A stretch of 64,000 bases of DNA from Pseudomonas synxantha (GTDB taxonomy: Bacteria > Pseudomonadota > Gammaproteobacteria > Pseudomonadales > Pseudomonadaceae), in NCBI RefSeq assembly GCF_900105675.1, contig NZ_LT629786.1:3658001-3722000 (forward strand), written 5' to 3'. Positions 47,155 through 59,746 of this stretch are shown piece by piece. Within the stretch, counting starts at the first letter, position 1; each line of letters opens with the position of its first letter. Made by a program: the position numbers and the translations under genes. The notes under the pieces are model-generated. The model searched no databases and was not told the DNA's origin. It saw nothing but the letters and a program-made list of their open reading frames with translations.

Positions 47155-47245
47155 ATGTGGGAGCAGGCTTGCTCGCGAAAGCGGTGGGTCAGTCAGCTGA
47201 TGCGCCGGTGACACTCCGCAATCGGGAGCAAGCCCCCTCCCACAG
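47155..47245. repeat. Hybrid REP pair between gyrA and serC
   Basis: The left unit, GTGGGAGCAGGCTTGCTCGC then GAAAGCGG, is of a different REP variety from the right unit, ATCGGGAGCAAGCCCCCTCC then CAC, which is the common one in this window. The arms still pair in part. Confidence 0.85.
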
Positions 47246-47289
47246 TTGGATTTTCATCGCTGTCGATATTTCCATCCGGACAAACAACA

Positions 47290-47315
47290 AGGGGGCGAAT
47301 CTTCATCCGCCCCCT
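47290..47315 (-). terminator. Terminator after gyrA
   Basis: AGGGGGCG / CGCCCCCT stem with a 10-base loop, about 10 bp past the gyrA stop, followed on the minus strand by TGTTGTTTGTCC. Confidence 0.7.
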
Positions 47316-47325
47316 GTGTGTCCGC

Positions 47326-49980
<2,655 letters not shown>

Positions 49981-50306
49981 GAGAAGCCTGATTCCTTTTT
50001 CGGGTGAAACTTCGTCGCATCCATATGGGACGAACGAAGCTCGCCGCTGCCGGCACAGTGCCTGACAACGACTTACGACAAATCAACGAGTTATGACACG
50101 GATCTGCACGTTATGGGCAACCCCTCGAGGTGGCCCTGGAAACCGCCGGATGTTATCACAATCGCCGCCACGCACCTATCCCCCTGATGCGCATGGAGAC
50201 TAGTAATTTGACGGATGACAGGCTTGAGGGCGACGAGAGGGGCTCAGAGATGGGGTGGTGCTTTTTTTTGAGGCTGGATCGGAGGTTTTGTTGACTTTAA
50301 GGGCCA
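49981..50306. other. Intergenic region upstream of gyrA
   Basis: About 325 bp between the gyrA start and a REP pair holds no credible gene. It must carry the gyrA promoter; no confident -35/-10 pair could be fixed, though TTGCCC with CATAAC downstream on the minus strand is a weak pair with an over-long spacer. Confidence 0.4.
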
Positions 50307-50378
50307 ATCGGGGGCAAGCCCCCTCCCACATTTTGACTGTGTTCACAATCCAAGTGTGGGAGGGGGCTTGCCCCCGAT
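50307..50378. repeat. REP palindrome pair
   Basis: ATCGGGGGCAAGCCCCCTCC then CACA faces TGTGGGAGGGGGCTTGCCCC then CGAT across a 24-bp spacer; the two arms are perfect complements. Between mtnA and gyrA. Confidence 0.93.
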
Positions 50379-50403
50379 AGCTATTTCACAGGCACCACAG
50401 CCC

Positions 50404-51474
50404 TCAATGCAGCCGCTTACGGCACATCAACCTGGCCAACTTGGCAGTATCCGGCCGCTCGACCACGCCCTTCTCAGTCACGATCACGTCAATCAGGTCA
50501 GCCGGGGTGACATCAAACACCGGATTAATAGCATCTACCTTCAAGCGCTGCCCCATCACCTCCAGCAACTCGCCGGGATCACGCGCCTCCAGCGCAACGT
50601 CATCGCCAGTAGCCATCATCAGGTCGAGGGTCGAGCTCGGAGCCACCACCATGAAGCGCACGCCGTGGTGCATGGCGCAGACGGCCAGCTGATAAGTGCC
50701 AATCTTGCTGACCACATCGCCATTGGCGGCAATGCAGTCGGCGCCGACAATTACCCAGGTCACGCCCTTGGTCTTGAGGATATGCGCCCCCGCCGAGTCG
50801 GCATTCACCGTCACCGGGATGCCGTCGCCCGCAAGTTCCCAGGCAGTCAGCCGCGAGCCTTGCAGCCAGGGCCGGGTCTCGTTGACATAGACTTGCTCGA
50901 CCAACCCTTCAAGGAACGCTGCGCGAATGACCCCGAGGGCCGTGCCGACGCCGCCCGTGGCCAAAGCGCCGGTATTGCCATGAGTCAGGATCGCCTGGGC
51001 GTTGCCCTGGTGCTTGCGAATCCGCTCCACGCCTAGCTGGGCCATAACGAAATTGGCCTCCCGGTCGCTTTCATGGATCGCAATGGCTTCGGCTTCCAGC
51101 ACCGCCAGCGGATCGGCGTGTTTCTTGAGGCGGTCCAGGCGGTCGCGCATGCGTTGCAAGGCCCAGAACAGGTTCGACGCAGTGGGTCGGGTATCGGCTA
51201 ACAGTGCGTAGTCTTCTTCCCAGGCAGCCTGCCAGTCACCGCCTTGAGCGATGCGCTCACGGGCAGCCAGCACCAGGCCATACGCGGCGCAGATGCCAAT
51301 GGCCGGCGCGCCCCGTACCAGCATCGAGCGGATGGCATCGGCCACTGCCTCTACGGTACGGCAGGCTACCCAGTTTTCCTGGGACGGCAAAACACGTTGA
51401 TCGAGCAGATACAGCGCGCCATCACGCCAATCGATGGCCTTCACGTTCTCTGCAGCCAACAGTCGGTCGCGCAT
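50404..51474 (-). CDS. mtnA: 5-methylthioribose-1-phosphate isomerase
   Basis: The 356-residue protein belongs to the eIF2B/MtnA family, with the catalytic cysteine in GVGTALG-type [13 protein letters not shown] and [14 protein letters not shown] near residue 240. It isomerises 5-methylthioribose-1-phosphate in methionine salvage. It is divergent from mtaD, which acts on the precursor MTA pathway, so the two are likely co-regulated. Stop lies 25 bp from a REP. Confidence 0.94.
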   Translation of the reverse strand: MRDRLLAAENVKAIDWRDGALYLLDQRVLPSQENWVACRTVEAVADAIRSMLVRGAPAIGICAAYGLVLAARERIAQGGDWQAAWEEDYALLADTRPTASNLFWALQRMRDRLDRLKKHADPLAVLEAEAIAIHESDREANFVMAQLGVERIRKHQGNAQAILTHGNTGALATGGVGTALGVIRAAFLEGLVEQVYVNETRPWLQGSRLTAWELAGDGIPVTVNADSAGAHILKTKGVTWVIVGADCIAANGDVVSKIGTYQLAVCAMHHGVRFMVVAPSSTLDLMMATGDDVALEARDPGELLEVMGQRLKVDAINPVFDVTPADLIDVIVTEKGVVERPDTAKLARLMCRKRLH

Positions 51475-51583
51475 CCCTTACCCCGCACTCATGAACAAAA
51501 GCCGCGGATTATAGCGATCCGCCAGCCAGGACGCTCGGGTATACTTCGCCCTTCTTTTATAGCTGCCTGGGAAGAAGCCTGCG

Positions 51584-52915
51584 ATGACCACCTCTGCCGC
51601 CCCGCTCGACTTGCTGCTGCTGCCGACCTGGCTGGTACCCGTCGAACCTGCTGGCGTGGTGCTCAAGGAGCATGGCCTGGGCATCCGCGATGGGTGCATT
51701 GCCTTTATCGGCCCGCGGGCGGCGGCGTTGAAGCTTGCGGCCAAGGAAGTGCGCGAGCTGCCCGGCATGCTGCTCAGCCCCGGTTTGATCAACGCCCACG
51801 GCCATGCAGCAATGAGCCTGTTCCGTGGCCTGGCCGACGACCTGCCGCTGATGACCTGGCTGGAAAAACACATCTGGCCCGCTGAAGCCAAGTGGGTCGA
51901 TGAAGCCTTCGTGCGCGACGGTACCAACCTGGCCATCGCCGAGCAGCTCAAGGGCGGCATCACCTGCTTTTGCGACATGTACTTCTACCCCAAGGTCGCC
52001 AGCGACTGCGTGCACACCAGCGGCATGCGTGCACAGATCGCGATGCCGATCCTCGATTTCCCGATCCCCGGCGCCAGCAGCGCTGACGAGGCGCTTCGCC
52101 AGGCTATCGAGCTGTTCGGCGACCTCAAGCATCACCCGCGCATCAAGATCGCCTTTGGCCCTCACGCGCCCTACACCTTGAGCGATGCCAATTTGGAGAA
52201 AATCCGCGTGGTTGCCGAGGAGCTGGACGCCACGATCCATATGCATGTGCATGAAACCGCCTTCGAAGTGCAGCAAGCCGTGGAGCAGACCGGCGAGCGG
52301 CCATTGGCGCGCCTGGGTCGCCTCGGCTTGCTGGGGCCGCGCTTCCAGGCCGTTCATATGACCCAAATCAGCGAGGATGACCTGGCTTTACTGGTAGAAA
52401 GCAACACCAGTGTTATCCATTGCCCGGAATCGAACCTGAAACTGGCCAGCGGCTTTTGCCCGGTGGAGCGCTTGTGGCAGGCTGGGGTCAATGTGGCCAT
52501 CGGCACCGACGGCGCCGCCAGCAACAATGACCTGGACCTGCTGGGCGAAACCCGCACCGCCGCGATGTTGGCCAAGGCCGTCGCCGGTTCGGCCACCGCC
52601 CTGGATGCGCACCGCGCCCTGCGTATGGCGACCCTCAACGGTGCGCGGGCCATGGGCCTGGAAAGCCAGATTGGCTCGCTGGAGGTGGGCAAGGCAGCAG
52701 ACATGGTCGCCTTTGATTTGTCGGGGCTGGCGCAACAACCGATCTACGATCCGGTCTCACAGCTTATATATGCCACCGGGCGCGATTGCGTGAAACACCT
52801 TTGGGTCGCCGGCAAGCCATTGCTCGACGATCGGCAACTGACCCGCATGGATGAACAACAGTTGACCGCCACGGCCATTGCCTGGGGCCAACGCATCAGC
52901 GGGCACAGCGAATAA
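51584..52915 (+). CDS. mtaD: 5-methylthioadenosine / S-adenosylhomocysteine deaminase
   Basis: The 443-residue amidohydrolase has the metal site [24 protein letters not shown], the [17 protein letters not shown] motif, [11 protein letters not shown], and [12 protein letters not shown] with [13 protein letters not shown]. It deaminates MTA and SAH to the inosyl forms, as shown for PA3170 of P. aeruginosa. It leads the plus-strand run mtaD-ubiG-mupP, and is divergent from mtnA. GGGAAGAAG precedes the ATG. Confidence 0.92.
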   Translation: MTTSAAPLDLLLLPTWLVPVEPAGVVLKEHGLGIRDGCIAFIGPRAAALKLAAKEVRELPGMLLSPGLINAHGHAAMSLFRGLADDLPLMTWLEKHIWPAEAKWVDEAFVRDGTNLAIAEQLKGGITCFCDMYFYPKVASDCVHTSGMRAQIAMPILDFPIPGASSADEALRQAIELFGDLKHHPRIKIAFGPHAPYTLSDANLEKIRVVAEELDATIHMHVHETAFEVQQAVEQTGERPLARLGRLGLLGPRFQAVHMTQISEDDLALLVESNTSVIHCPESNLKLASGFCPVERLWQAGVNVAIGTDGAASNNDLDLLGETRTAAMLAKAVAGSATALDAHRALRMATLNGARAMGLESQIGSLEVGKAADMVAFDLSGLAQQPIYDPVSQLIYATGRDCVKHLWVAGKPLLDDRQLTRMDEQQLTATAIAWGQRISGHSE

Positions 52916-52980
52916 GGAAGGTGCTGGCCCCCTGCGTTCAGCACCGACATACCGATTTATCAGATTCTAGAGGATTCACC

Positions 52981-53679
52981 ATGAGCAACGTCGACCACGC
53001 CGAAATCGCCAAGTTCGAAGCCCTGGCCCACCGCTGGTGGGACCGCGAAAGCGAGTTCAAGCCCCTGCACGACATCAACCCGCTGCGGGTCAACTGGATT
53101 GACGAACGCGTCAACCTGGCCGGCAAGAAGGTGCTGGACGTCGGTTGCGGCGGCGGCATCCTCAGCGAAGCCATGGCCCAGCGCGGCGCCACGGTGATGG
53201 GCATCGACATGGGCGAAGCGCCCCTGGCCGTGGCCCAGTTGCACCAGCTGGAATCCGGCGTGAGCGTGGAATACCGCCAGATCACCGCCGAAGCCCTGGC
53301 CGAGGAAATGCCCGAGCACTTCGACGTGGTCACCTGCCTGGAGATGCTGGAGCACGTACCCGACCCATCCTCGGTGATCCGTGCGTGTTTCCGCATGGTC
53401 AAGCCCGGCGGCCAGGTGTTTTTCTCCACCATCAACCGCAACCCCAAGGCTTACCTGTTCGCGATCATCGGCGCCGAATACATCATGAAGCTGCTGCCCC
53501 GCGGCACCCATGACTTCAAGAAATTCATCCGCCCCTCCGAGCTGGGCGCGTGGAGCCGACAGGCCGGGCTGACCGTCAAGGACATCATCGGCCTGACCTA
53601 CAACCCGCTGACCAAGCACTACAAACTGGCCAGCGACGTTGACGTCAACTACATGATCCAGACCCTGCGCGAGGAGTAA
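52981..53679 (+). CDS. ubiG: Ubiquinone biosynthesis O-methyltransferase
   Basis: The 232-residue SAM-dependent enzyme starts [20 protein letters not shown] and has motif [31 protein letters not shown] and [10 protein letters not shown]. It does both O-methylations in ubiquinone synthesis. The ATG at 52981 has TAGAGG 9 bases upstream; a longer frame starting at 52921 has no family support. Confidence 0.97.
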   Translation: MSNVDHAEIAKFEALAHRWWDRESEFKPLHDINPLRVNWIDERVNLAGKKVLDVGCGGGILSEAMAQRGATVMGIDMGEAPLAVAQLHQLESGVSVEYRQITAEALAEEMPEHFDVVTCLEMLEHVPDPSSVIRACFRMVKPGGQVFFSTINRNPKAYLFAIIGAEYIMKLLPRGTHDFKKFIRPSELGAWSRQAGLTVKDIIGLTYNPLTKHYKLASDVDVNYMIQTLREE

Positions 53680-53683
53680 GCCT

Positions 53684-54355
53684 GTGAAGTTGCGAGCGGT
53701 TCTCTTCGACATGGACGGTACCCTGCTGGATACCGCGCCGGACTTTATCGCCATCTGCCAGGCCATGCGCGCCGACCGGGGCTTGGAGCCGATCACCCCG
53801 CAGCACATCCGCGATGAGATCTCCGGCGGTGCGCGGGCGATGGTTGCCGTAACCTTTTCAATGGACCCTGAATCACCCGGCTTTGAAGCACTGCGCCTGG
53901 AATTCCTCGAGCGCTACCTCAAGGACTGTGCGGTTCACAGCAAACTGTTCGACGGCATGGCTGAGCTGCTGGAAGACATCGAGAAAGCCAAGCTGATCTG
54001 GGGCGTGGTCACCAACAAGCCCGTGCGCTTTGCCGAACCGATCATGCAGCGACTGGGTCTGGCCGAGCGCTCGGCTGTGCTGATCTGCCCAGACCACGTG
54101 AAAAACAGCAAGCCGGACCCCGAGCCGATGATCCTTGCGTGCGAAAGGCTCGGCCTGGACCCGGCCAGTGTGTTGTTCGTAGGTGATGACCTGCGCGATA
54201 TCGAGTCTGGTCGCGGCGCCGGTACCCGCACGGCGGCGGTGACCTACGGCTATATCCACCCGGATGACAACCCACGTCACTGGGGTGCGGATGTGGTGGT
54301 GGACCACCCGCTGGAACTGCGTAAAGTGCTGGATAACGCGCTGTGCAGTTGCTGA
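53684..54355 (+). CDS. mupP: N-acetylmuramic acid 6-phosphate phosphatase (MupP)
   Basis: The 223-residue HAD phosphatase has [20 protein letters not shown] and the [15 protein letters not shown] motif. It resembles phosphoglycolate phosphatase, but in Pseudomonas the gene between ubiG and yciK encodes MupP, which works in the muropeptide recycling route that bypasses MurA. Start is GTG at 53684, 4 bp after the ubiG stop, with GAGGAG 8 bases upstream. The position argues for MupP; sequence alone could not separate it from Gph. Confidence 0.85.
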   Translation: MKLRAVLFDMDGTLLDTAPDFIAICQAMRADRGLEPITPQHIRDEISGGARAMVAVTFSMDPESPGFEALRLEFLERYLKDCAVHSKLFDGMAELLEDIEKAKLIWGVVTNKPVRFAEPIMQRLGLAERSAVLICPDHVKNSKPDPEPMILACERLGLDPASVLFVGDDLRDIESGRGAGTRTAAVTYGYIHPDDNPRHWGADVVVDHPLELRKVLDNALCSC

Positions 54356-54390
54356 TGGCTTGCCGTTCTTACTGACCGATGACGATCCAA

Positions 54391-54482
54391 ATGTGGGAGG
54401 GGGCTTGCCCCCGATAGCAGTGTGTCAGTCACTGCATTTACTGACTGATCCACAGCCATCGGGGGCAAGCCCCCTCCCACAT
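54391..54482. repeat. REP palindrome pair
   Basis: Facing units ATGTGGGAGGGGGCTTGCCC then CCGATAGC and GCCATCGGGGGCAAGCCCCC then TCCCACAT, between mupP and yciK. Confidence 0.93.
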
Positions 54483-54543
54483 TGGATCTTCACTGGGTTC
54501 AAGATTGGTGTTTGTGACCTACTGAATTTTGTCGAGGCTATTT

Positions 54544-55284
54544 ATGTTTGATTACTCCGCACCTCCAGAACTGCTCAACGGCCGAGTCATCCTGGTCACC
54601 GGCGCCGGTCGCGGGATCGGCGCGGCAGCCGCCAAGACCTATGCCGCCCATGGCGCTACCGTGCTGTTGCTGGGCAAGACCGAAGCCAACCTGGCCCAGG
54701 TCTATGACGAGATCGAAGCCGCCGGTCACCCGCAACCGGTGGTGATCCCGTTCAACCTGGAGACCGCCCTGCCCCATCAGTACGATGAGTTGGCGGCGAT
54801 GATCGAAAAGGAATTCGGCCACCTCGACGGCCTGCTGCACAACGCCTCGATCATTGGCCCGCGCACGCCCATCGAGCAGTTGTCCGGCGAGAATTTCATG
54901 CGGGTGATGCATGTGAACGTCAACGCGATGTTCATGCTGACCGCCACCTTGCTGCCGTTGCTCAAGCTGTCCCAGGATGCATCGGTGGTGTTCACATCCA
55001 GCAGCGTCGGGCGCAAGGGCCGCGCCTATTGGGGCGCCTATGGTGTGTCGAAATTCGCCACCGAAGGGCTGATGCAGACCCTGGCCGATGAGCTTGAGGA
55101 TGTGGCGGCAGTACGCTCGAACAGCATCAACCCCGGCGGCACACGCACCAGCATGCGGGCCCAGGCGTATCCGGGGGAGAACCCGATGGAACGGCCGGCG
55201 CCGGAAGAGATCATGCCGGTGTACCTGTACCTGATGGGGCCGGACAGCGCAGGCATCAATGGGCAGGCGTTTGACGCGCAATAA
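54544..55284 (+). CDS. yciK: Short-chain dehydrogenase YciK
   Basis: The 246-residue classical SDR has VILVTGAGRGIGAAAAKTYA, HNASIIGPRTPIEQL, the catalytic serine in SSSVG and tyrosine in YWGAYGVSKFA, and EL-type ends. It is the NADP(H)-dependent reductase YciK of E. coli and PA3173 of P. aeruginosa; the substrate is unknown. The ATG at 54544 is 5 codons inside the longer open frame. Confidence 0.9.
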   Translation: MFDYSAPPELLNGRVILVTGAGRGIGAAAAKTYAAHGATVLLLGKTEANLAQVYDEIEAAGHPQPVVIPFNLETALPHQYDELAAMIEKEFGHLDGLLHNASIIGPRTPIEQLSGENFMRVMHVNVNAMFMLTATLLPLLKLSQDASVVFTSSSVGRKGRAYWGAYGVSKFATEGLMQTLADELEDVAAVRSNSINPGGTRTSMRAQAYPGENPMERPAPEEIMPVYLYLMGPDSAGINGQAFDAQ

Positions 55285-55304
55285 TAGACATACATAAGTA
55301 TTAA

Positions 55305-55396
55305 ATGTGGGAGGGGGCTTGCTCCCGATAGCGGTGGGTCAGCCAATAAATGCATTGACTGACACTCAGCTATCGGGAGCAAGCCCCCTCCCACAT
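55305..55396. repeat. REP palindrome pair
   Basis: Facing units ATGTGGGAGGGGGCTTGCTC then CCGATAGCGG and GCTATCGGGAGCAAGCCCCC then TCCCACAT, in the convergent gap between yciK and the substrate-binding protein gene. Confidence 0.93.
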
Positions 55397-55420
55397 TTGT
55401 ATTGTGGTGTTCTCTGGAAC

Positions 55421-56935
55421 CTAGTTTTTCACGACCTCTTCAAGGGTGAAGCGGCCCAATGGATTCTGCAGAAAGTTGCTCACATTCTTGCGTGAGATGT
55501 TGATATACGGGCTGTAGTACAGGTCAATCCAGTTCACATCCTGTTTCGCCAGCTTCTGCAACTCCACATACATCTGCTCGCGCTTGGCCGGGTCAGCCTC
55601 CACCCGTGCAGCCGCGACCAACGCCTTGACCTTGTCGTTCTTGTAGCGGGTCATGTAGTTCTGGTTGGTGTCGTGGCCCAGGACGAAGGTGGTCTTCTGG
55701 TCCGGGTCGAGGATGTCGTTGGTCCAGTACATCACCGAAATATCGTACTCACCGTCCACCAGCATCTGCCAACTTTGGGTCGGGTCGACCTTTTGCAGGT
55801 TGGCGGTCACGCCGACCTTGGCCAGCTGGTCCTTGATGATCACCGCAATCTGCTCGTCAGCCTCGTTGCCGGCGTTGACCACGTAGTTGAGCTTCAAGTC
55901 CTTGGCGCCGGCCTCTTCCAGCAGCTTTTTGGCCGCAGCAGGGTCATACGGGCGTTGCAGGTTGTTGGCGTAGTGATACAGCGAGCCCTTTGGAATGTAG
56001 GAATAGGCCACAGTGCCTTGACCGTATGTGGCGGTCTTCACCAGCGATTGCTTGTCGATGGCCATGTCCAGGGCTTCGCGCACTTGCGGCTTGGCCAGCA
56101 GGCCGTGCTCGTGGTTGATCAACAGGTGATCTTCACGTGTGGACGGGTCGGAGTGGATCACCACATTTTTATCTTTCTTCAGCTCTTCAACCCGCGAGAA
56201 CGGCACGAAGATCGCCGTGTCGAGTTCGTTGTTCTGCACCATGCGCATGCGCGTGTTGTCATCGGTTACCGACACCCACTCCACGCCGTCGAGGCTGACG
56301 TTGCTGGCCTGCCAGAAATTCGGGTTTTTCTTGAGGATGACCCGGTCGCCCTTGCGCCACTCTTCCACGGTAAACGCACCGGAAGTCACCGGGTTTTCCG
56401 AGTAGGCGTCTTCGCCCAGGGTGGTCATGGCTTTTTCCGACAGGATCGACACCGTCGGCGACGCCAATTGCGAGAGGAAAGCCACCGCCGGGGTTTTCAG
56501 GGTCACCACCAGGGTCTTCGGATCGCTGGCCTTGGCGGTGTTGATCAGGCTGAACGGGTCGCTCCACAACGACGCCTTGTTGTCGCGGATGCGCAGCAGG
56601 CTGAACGCCGCATCGGCGGCGGTGATCTTTGATCCATCGGAGAACTTCGCCTCGCGCAGTTTGAAGGTGTAGGTCAGGCCGTCCTTGGAAATCTCCCAGC
56701 TTTCGGCCAGGCCCGGTTCCATCTTGGTGCCCAGGTTATCCACGCGCACCAGGGTGTCGTAGACATTGGCAAACACCCAGGTGTCGCGGTTTTGCGCGCT
56801 TTTGATCGGGTCAAAGGTGGTGCTGTCTTCACGACAGCCGATGGTGAGGACGCCGGCGGCCTGGGCCAGGCCAGCGGTGAGCGACCAAGCGGTGAGCGTA
56901 GCGGCGGCGAGCAATTTCAAGTGGCGCGATTGCAT
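55421..56935 (-). CDS. Peptide-type ABC transporter substrate-binding protein
   Basis: The 504-residue protein has a signal peptide ending AQAAG and the SBP family 5 fold (TIGCREDSTTFDPIKSAQNRD at the mature N-terminus, WEISKDGLTYTFKLREAKFSDGS, YYSPYINI near the end). It should deliver peptides or peptide-like signals to the permeases encoded upstream in the same operon. AAGGAG precedes the ATG by 7 bases. It is the last gene of a run that begins with a proline iminopeptidase gene, the arrangement reported near pipR in Pseudomonas. Confidence 0.92.
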   Translation of the reverse strand: MQSRHLKLLAAATLTAWSLTAGLAQAAGVLTIGCREDSTTFDPIKSAQNRDTWVFANVYDTLVRVDNLGTKMEPGLAESWEISKDGLTYTFKLREAKFSDGSKITAADAAFSLLRIRDNKASLWSDPFSLINTAKASDPKTLVVTLKTPAVAFLSQLASPTVSILSEKAMTTLGEDAYSENPVTSGAFTVEEWRKGDRVILKKNPNFWQASNVSLDGVEWVSVTDDNTRMRMVQNNELDTAIFVPFSRVEELKKDKNVVIHSDPSTREDHLLINHEHGLLAKPQVREALDMAIDKQSLVKTATYGQGTVAYSYIPKGSLYHYANNLQRPYDPAAAKKLLEEAGAKDLKLNYVVNAGNEADEQIAVIIKDQLAKVGVTANLQKVDPTQSWQMLVDGEYDISVMYWTNDILDPDQKTTFVLGHDTNQNYMTRYKNDKVKALVAAARVEADPAKREQMYVELQKLAKQDVNWIDLYYSPYINISRKNVSNFLQNPLGRFTLEEVVKN

Positions 56936-56967
56936 ATCACAACTCCTTGTTAATGAATGGCAGAGGG

Positions 56968-57939
56968 TCAAAGCAAAGGTTCTTCAAGCACGCAACTGTA
57001 CCGATGCTCGTGCAGGAAATGGGTCGGCGGCAACACCACCGAACACATCGCTCGGGCATGCCGGCAACGTGGATGAAAGGCGCAGCCTGAAGGCAAATCC
57101 AGCGGGCTCGGCGGCTCGCCGGGCAACGGCTGCGCGGGCAACGGCCGATGCGGATCGATCTCGGGAATCGCCTCGATCAACGCCGCTGTATACGGATGAC
57201 GCGGCGCGGTAAACACCGCTTCCACCGGCCCTTCTTCGACGATCTTGCCCAGGTACATCACCGCCACGCGGTCGCACAGGCGCCGCACGATGGCCAGGTC
57301 ATGGGCGATAAACAGGATCGCCAGGTTCATGCGCTGTTGCAGTTCCAGCAGCAGGTTGATGATCTGGCCCTGGATCGATACATCCAGCGCCGCCACACAT
57401 TCGTCGGCAATGATCAGGCGTGGCTCCACCGCCAGCGCCCGGGCGATGCCGACGCGCTGGCACTGGCCGCCACTGAGTGAGCCTGGTTTGCGCGTGGCCA
57501 ACTCGGGGCGCAGGCCAACCAGTTCCAGTAGCTCATTGACCCGCGCCGGGATCTGCGCCACAGCCACCTTGCGCTGCACGCGTAGCACCTCGGCAATGAT
57601 CTCGCCGATGCTCTGGCGTGGGTTCAGCGCAGCGTAGGGGTCCTGGAAAATCATCGCGGTTTCATGGCGCAGGCGGGCGATGTCGATGGCGCTGCCATGG
57701 GCCATGTCGACACCGTCAAACAGCACCTGCCCGGCGCTGATCGGGTTGAGGTGCAGAATCGCCCGGCCCAGGGTGCTCTTGCCACTGCCGGATTCGCCCA
57801 CCAAACCCAGGGTTTCACCGGCGGCCAGATTCAGCGAGACGCCATTCACCGCCCTCACCCATTGCTTGTTGAGGCCGAACAGGCCAGTGCCGGACGCGGC
57901 AAAGCGCACCTCCAGGTCCTTGATCTGCAACAGGCTCAT
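56968..57939 (-). CDS. ABC transporter ATPase, OppF-like
   Basis: The 323-residue protein has Walker A GESGSGKSTLGRAIL, the signature LSGGQCQRVGIARAL and Walker B ending in DECVAALD (Cys in the place where Pro is usual). The C-terminal CAFHPRCRHARAMC cysteine set is typical of oligopeptide/dipeptide ATPases. It overlaps the second ATPase gene by 4 bases. ATG at 57939 is chosen over the longer frame because the next gene's stop overlaps it as ATGA. Confidence 0.92.
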   Translation of the reverse strand: MSLLQIKDLEVRFAASGTGLFGLNKQWVRAVNGVSLNLAAGETLGLVGESGSGKSTLGRAILHLNPISAGQVLFDGVDMAHGSAIDIARLRHETAMIFQDPYAALNPRQSIGEIIAEVLRVQRKVAVAQIPARVNELLELVGLRPELATRKPGSLSGGQCQRVGIARALAVEPRLIIADECVAALDVSIQGQIINLLLELQQRMNLAILFIAHDLAIVRRLCDRVAVMYLGKIVEEGPVEAVFTAPRHPYTAALIEAIPEIDPHRPLPAQPLPGEPPSPLDLPSGCAFHPRCRHARAMCSVVLPPTHFLHEHRYSCVLEEPLL

Positions 57940-58892
57940 GGTCGCCCTCCCAACGGATAGTGACAGGCCACGCGTGCGCCCTGGGGCAACACCTCGGCAC
58001 ACAAGGCACCGGCCTGGGGGCAGCGCGGGTTGAAGCGGCAACCATCGGGCAATGCATCCAGCAACGGCGGCTGGCCGGGGATAGTGCGCAACAAGGCATG
58101 GCCGCTGCTATGGGCCGGCTGGCAATCGATCAGGCCAGCGGTATAAGGATGTTGCGGGTGCGCCAGCAGCTCGTATTTGCTGCCATGCTCGCACAGGCGC
58201 CCGGCGTACATCACCGCGATGGAGTCGCAAGTCTGCGCCACTACGCCAAGGTCATGGGTGATCATGATGATCGACAGGCCACGCTGGTCACGCAGGTCGA
58301 GCAACAGGCGCAGGATTTGCGCCTGCACCGTGACATCCAGGGCCGTGGTCGGCTCATCGGCGATCAGCACTTTGGGGTTGCAGCCCAGGGCCACGGCAAT
58401 CATCGCGCGCTGGCGCATGCCACCGGAAAACTCATGGGGGTAGTTGTCGACCCGCGCCTGCGGGTCAGGGATCCCAACCTGGCGCAGCACCTCAATGGCC
58501 TGCAAGCGTGCGTTTTTTTTCGATGCGCCTTGATGCAGGCGGATGCCCTCGGCGATCTGCTCGCCGATGCGCATCAGCGGGTCCAGGTGACTGCCGGGGT
58601 TCTGGAAGATCATACCCAGTTGTCCGCCTCGCACGGCGCGCATGCCGGCATCGTCGAGCTGCAACAGATCCTGGCCGGCCAGGTGTACAGCGCTACCTTG
58701 CACGCGTAGATTCGCAGAGGGCAGCAGGCGTATCAGGGCACGACAGGCCATGGTCTTGCCGGACCCGCTCTCGCCAACCAAGCCGAGGATTTCACCTTCG
58801 GCCAGGTCGAAGGACACACGATCCACCAGGGTGACATCGCGCCCGGCGTTATTAGCGATCACGCTGAGGTCGCGTACTTGCAGCAGGCTCAT
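57936..58892 (-). CDS. ABC transporter ATPase, OppD-like
   Basis: The 318-residue protein has Walker [16 protein letters not shown], the signature [15 protein letters not shown] and Walker [16 protein letters not shown], with the [13 protein letters not shown]-terminal cysteine motif. It pairs with the OppF-like protein to power the transporter. It overlaps both neighbours by 4 bases. Confidence 0.93.
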   Translation of the reverse strand: MSLLQVRDLSVIANNAGRDVTLVDRVSFDLAEGEILGLVGESGSGKTMACRALIRLLPSANLRVQGSAVHLAGQDLLQLDDAGMRAVRGGQLGMIFQNPGSHLDPLMRIGEQIAEGIRLHQGASKKNARLQAIEVLRQVGIPDPQARVDNYPHEFSGGMRQRAMIAVALGCNPKVLIADEPTTALDVTVQAQILRLLLDLRDQRGLSIIMITHDLGVVAQTCDSIAVMYAGRLCEHGSKYELLAHPQHPYTAGLIDCQPAHSSGHALLRTIPGQPPLLDALPDGCRFNPRCPQAGALCAEVLPQGARVACHYPLGGRP

Positions 58893-59746
58893 GAGCGATC
58901 CCCCAACACTTGGGCGACGCCATCAGCCAACAGGCTGAAACCCATGGCCAGGGTCACGATGGCCAGGCCCGGGAACGTACAGATCCACCAGGCGGTGGTG
59001 ATAAAGGCTTGCCCCTCGGCCACCATCGTCCCCCACTCGGCGGTAGGCGGTTGCACGCCCAGGCCCAGGTAACTCACGGCGGCACCGTTGAGCAGCACCA
59101 ACACTGCGTCGGACATGGAAAATACGATGGAGCCAAACAGCGCGTTGGGCAGCAAATGCCGGAACAGAATGCGCCCATGGCCAAAGCCCAGGCTCTTGGC
59201 GGCCAAGGCAAACTCGCTTTCCTTGAGCACCAGGATCTGCGAGCGAATCAGCCGTGCATACGACACCCAGCCCACCAACGCCATGGCGATATAGAAACTC
59301 TTCAAGCCCGGCCCGAGGATGGCCATGATCGCCAGCATCAGCACCAGGAACGGAAACGCCAGGACCACATCGATCACACGCATGCAGATGCTGTCGAAAC
59401 GCCCGCCGACATAACCGGACACCGCACCGATGAAGGTGCCAATGATGAACGGGAAGATCACCCCGACAACCGCCAGTTGCAGATCGATGCGTGCGCCCCA
59501 GATCACCCTCGAAAGGATATCCCTGCCGTAGTTATCGGTGCCAAACGGATGTGCAAGGCTGGGGGCCAGCAAACTCATGTCGGTGTTCTGCGCGATAGGA
59601 TCAAAAGGTGCGATCCACGGCGCAAACAGCGCCAGGGCCAGCCATGCGAACAGGATCAATAGGCCCCACGCGGCGGTCAGTCGCCCGTTGCGAAAGCCAA
59701 AGCGCAGGCGCAAGCGCCATGGGGCAATCAGAGGGCGGCTGCTCAT
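58889..59746 (-). CDS. ABC transporter permease, DppC/OppC-like
   Basis: The 285-residue protein has an N-terminal helix, then the six-helix permease core with the EAA-type loop (LRSQILVLKESEFALAAKSLGFG) and HLLPNALFGSIV. HPFGTDNYGRDILSRVIWG is the hallmark periplasmic segment of DppC/OppC. Overlaps the preceding permease by 4 bases. Confidence 0.93.
   Translation of the reverse strand: MSSRPLIAPWRLRLRFGFRNGRLTAAWGLLILFAWLALALFAPWIAPFDPIAQNTDMSLLAPSLAHPFGTDNYGRDILSRVIWGARIDLQLAVVGVIFPFIIGTFIGAVSGYVGGRFDSICMRVIDVVLAFPFLVLMLAIMAILGPGLKSFYIAMALVGWVSYARLIRSQILVLKESEFALAAKSLGFGHGRILFRHLLPNALFGSIVFSMSDAVLVLLNGAAVSYLGLGVQPPTAEWGTMVAEGQAFITTAWWICTFPGLAIVTLAMGFSLLADGVAQVLGDRS

Noticed and set aside
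46015..47211. A 398-codon plus-strand frame over serC
   Set aside because: Antisense shadow of a clear serC gene.
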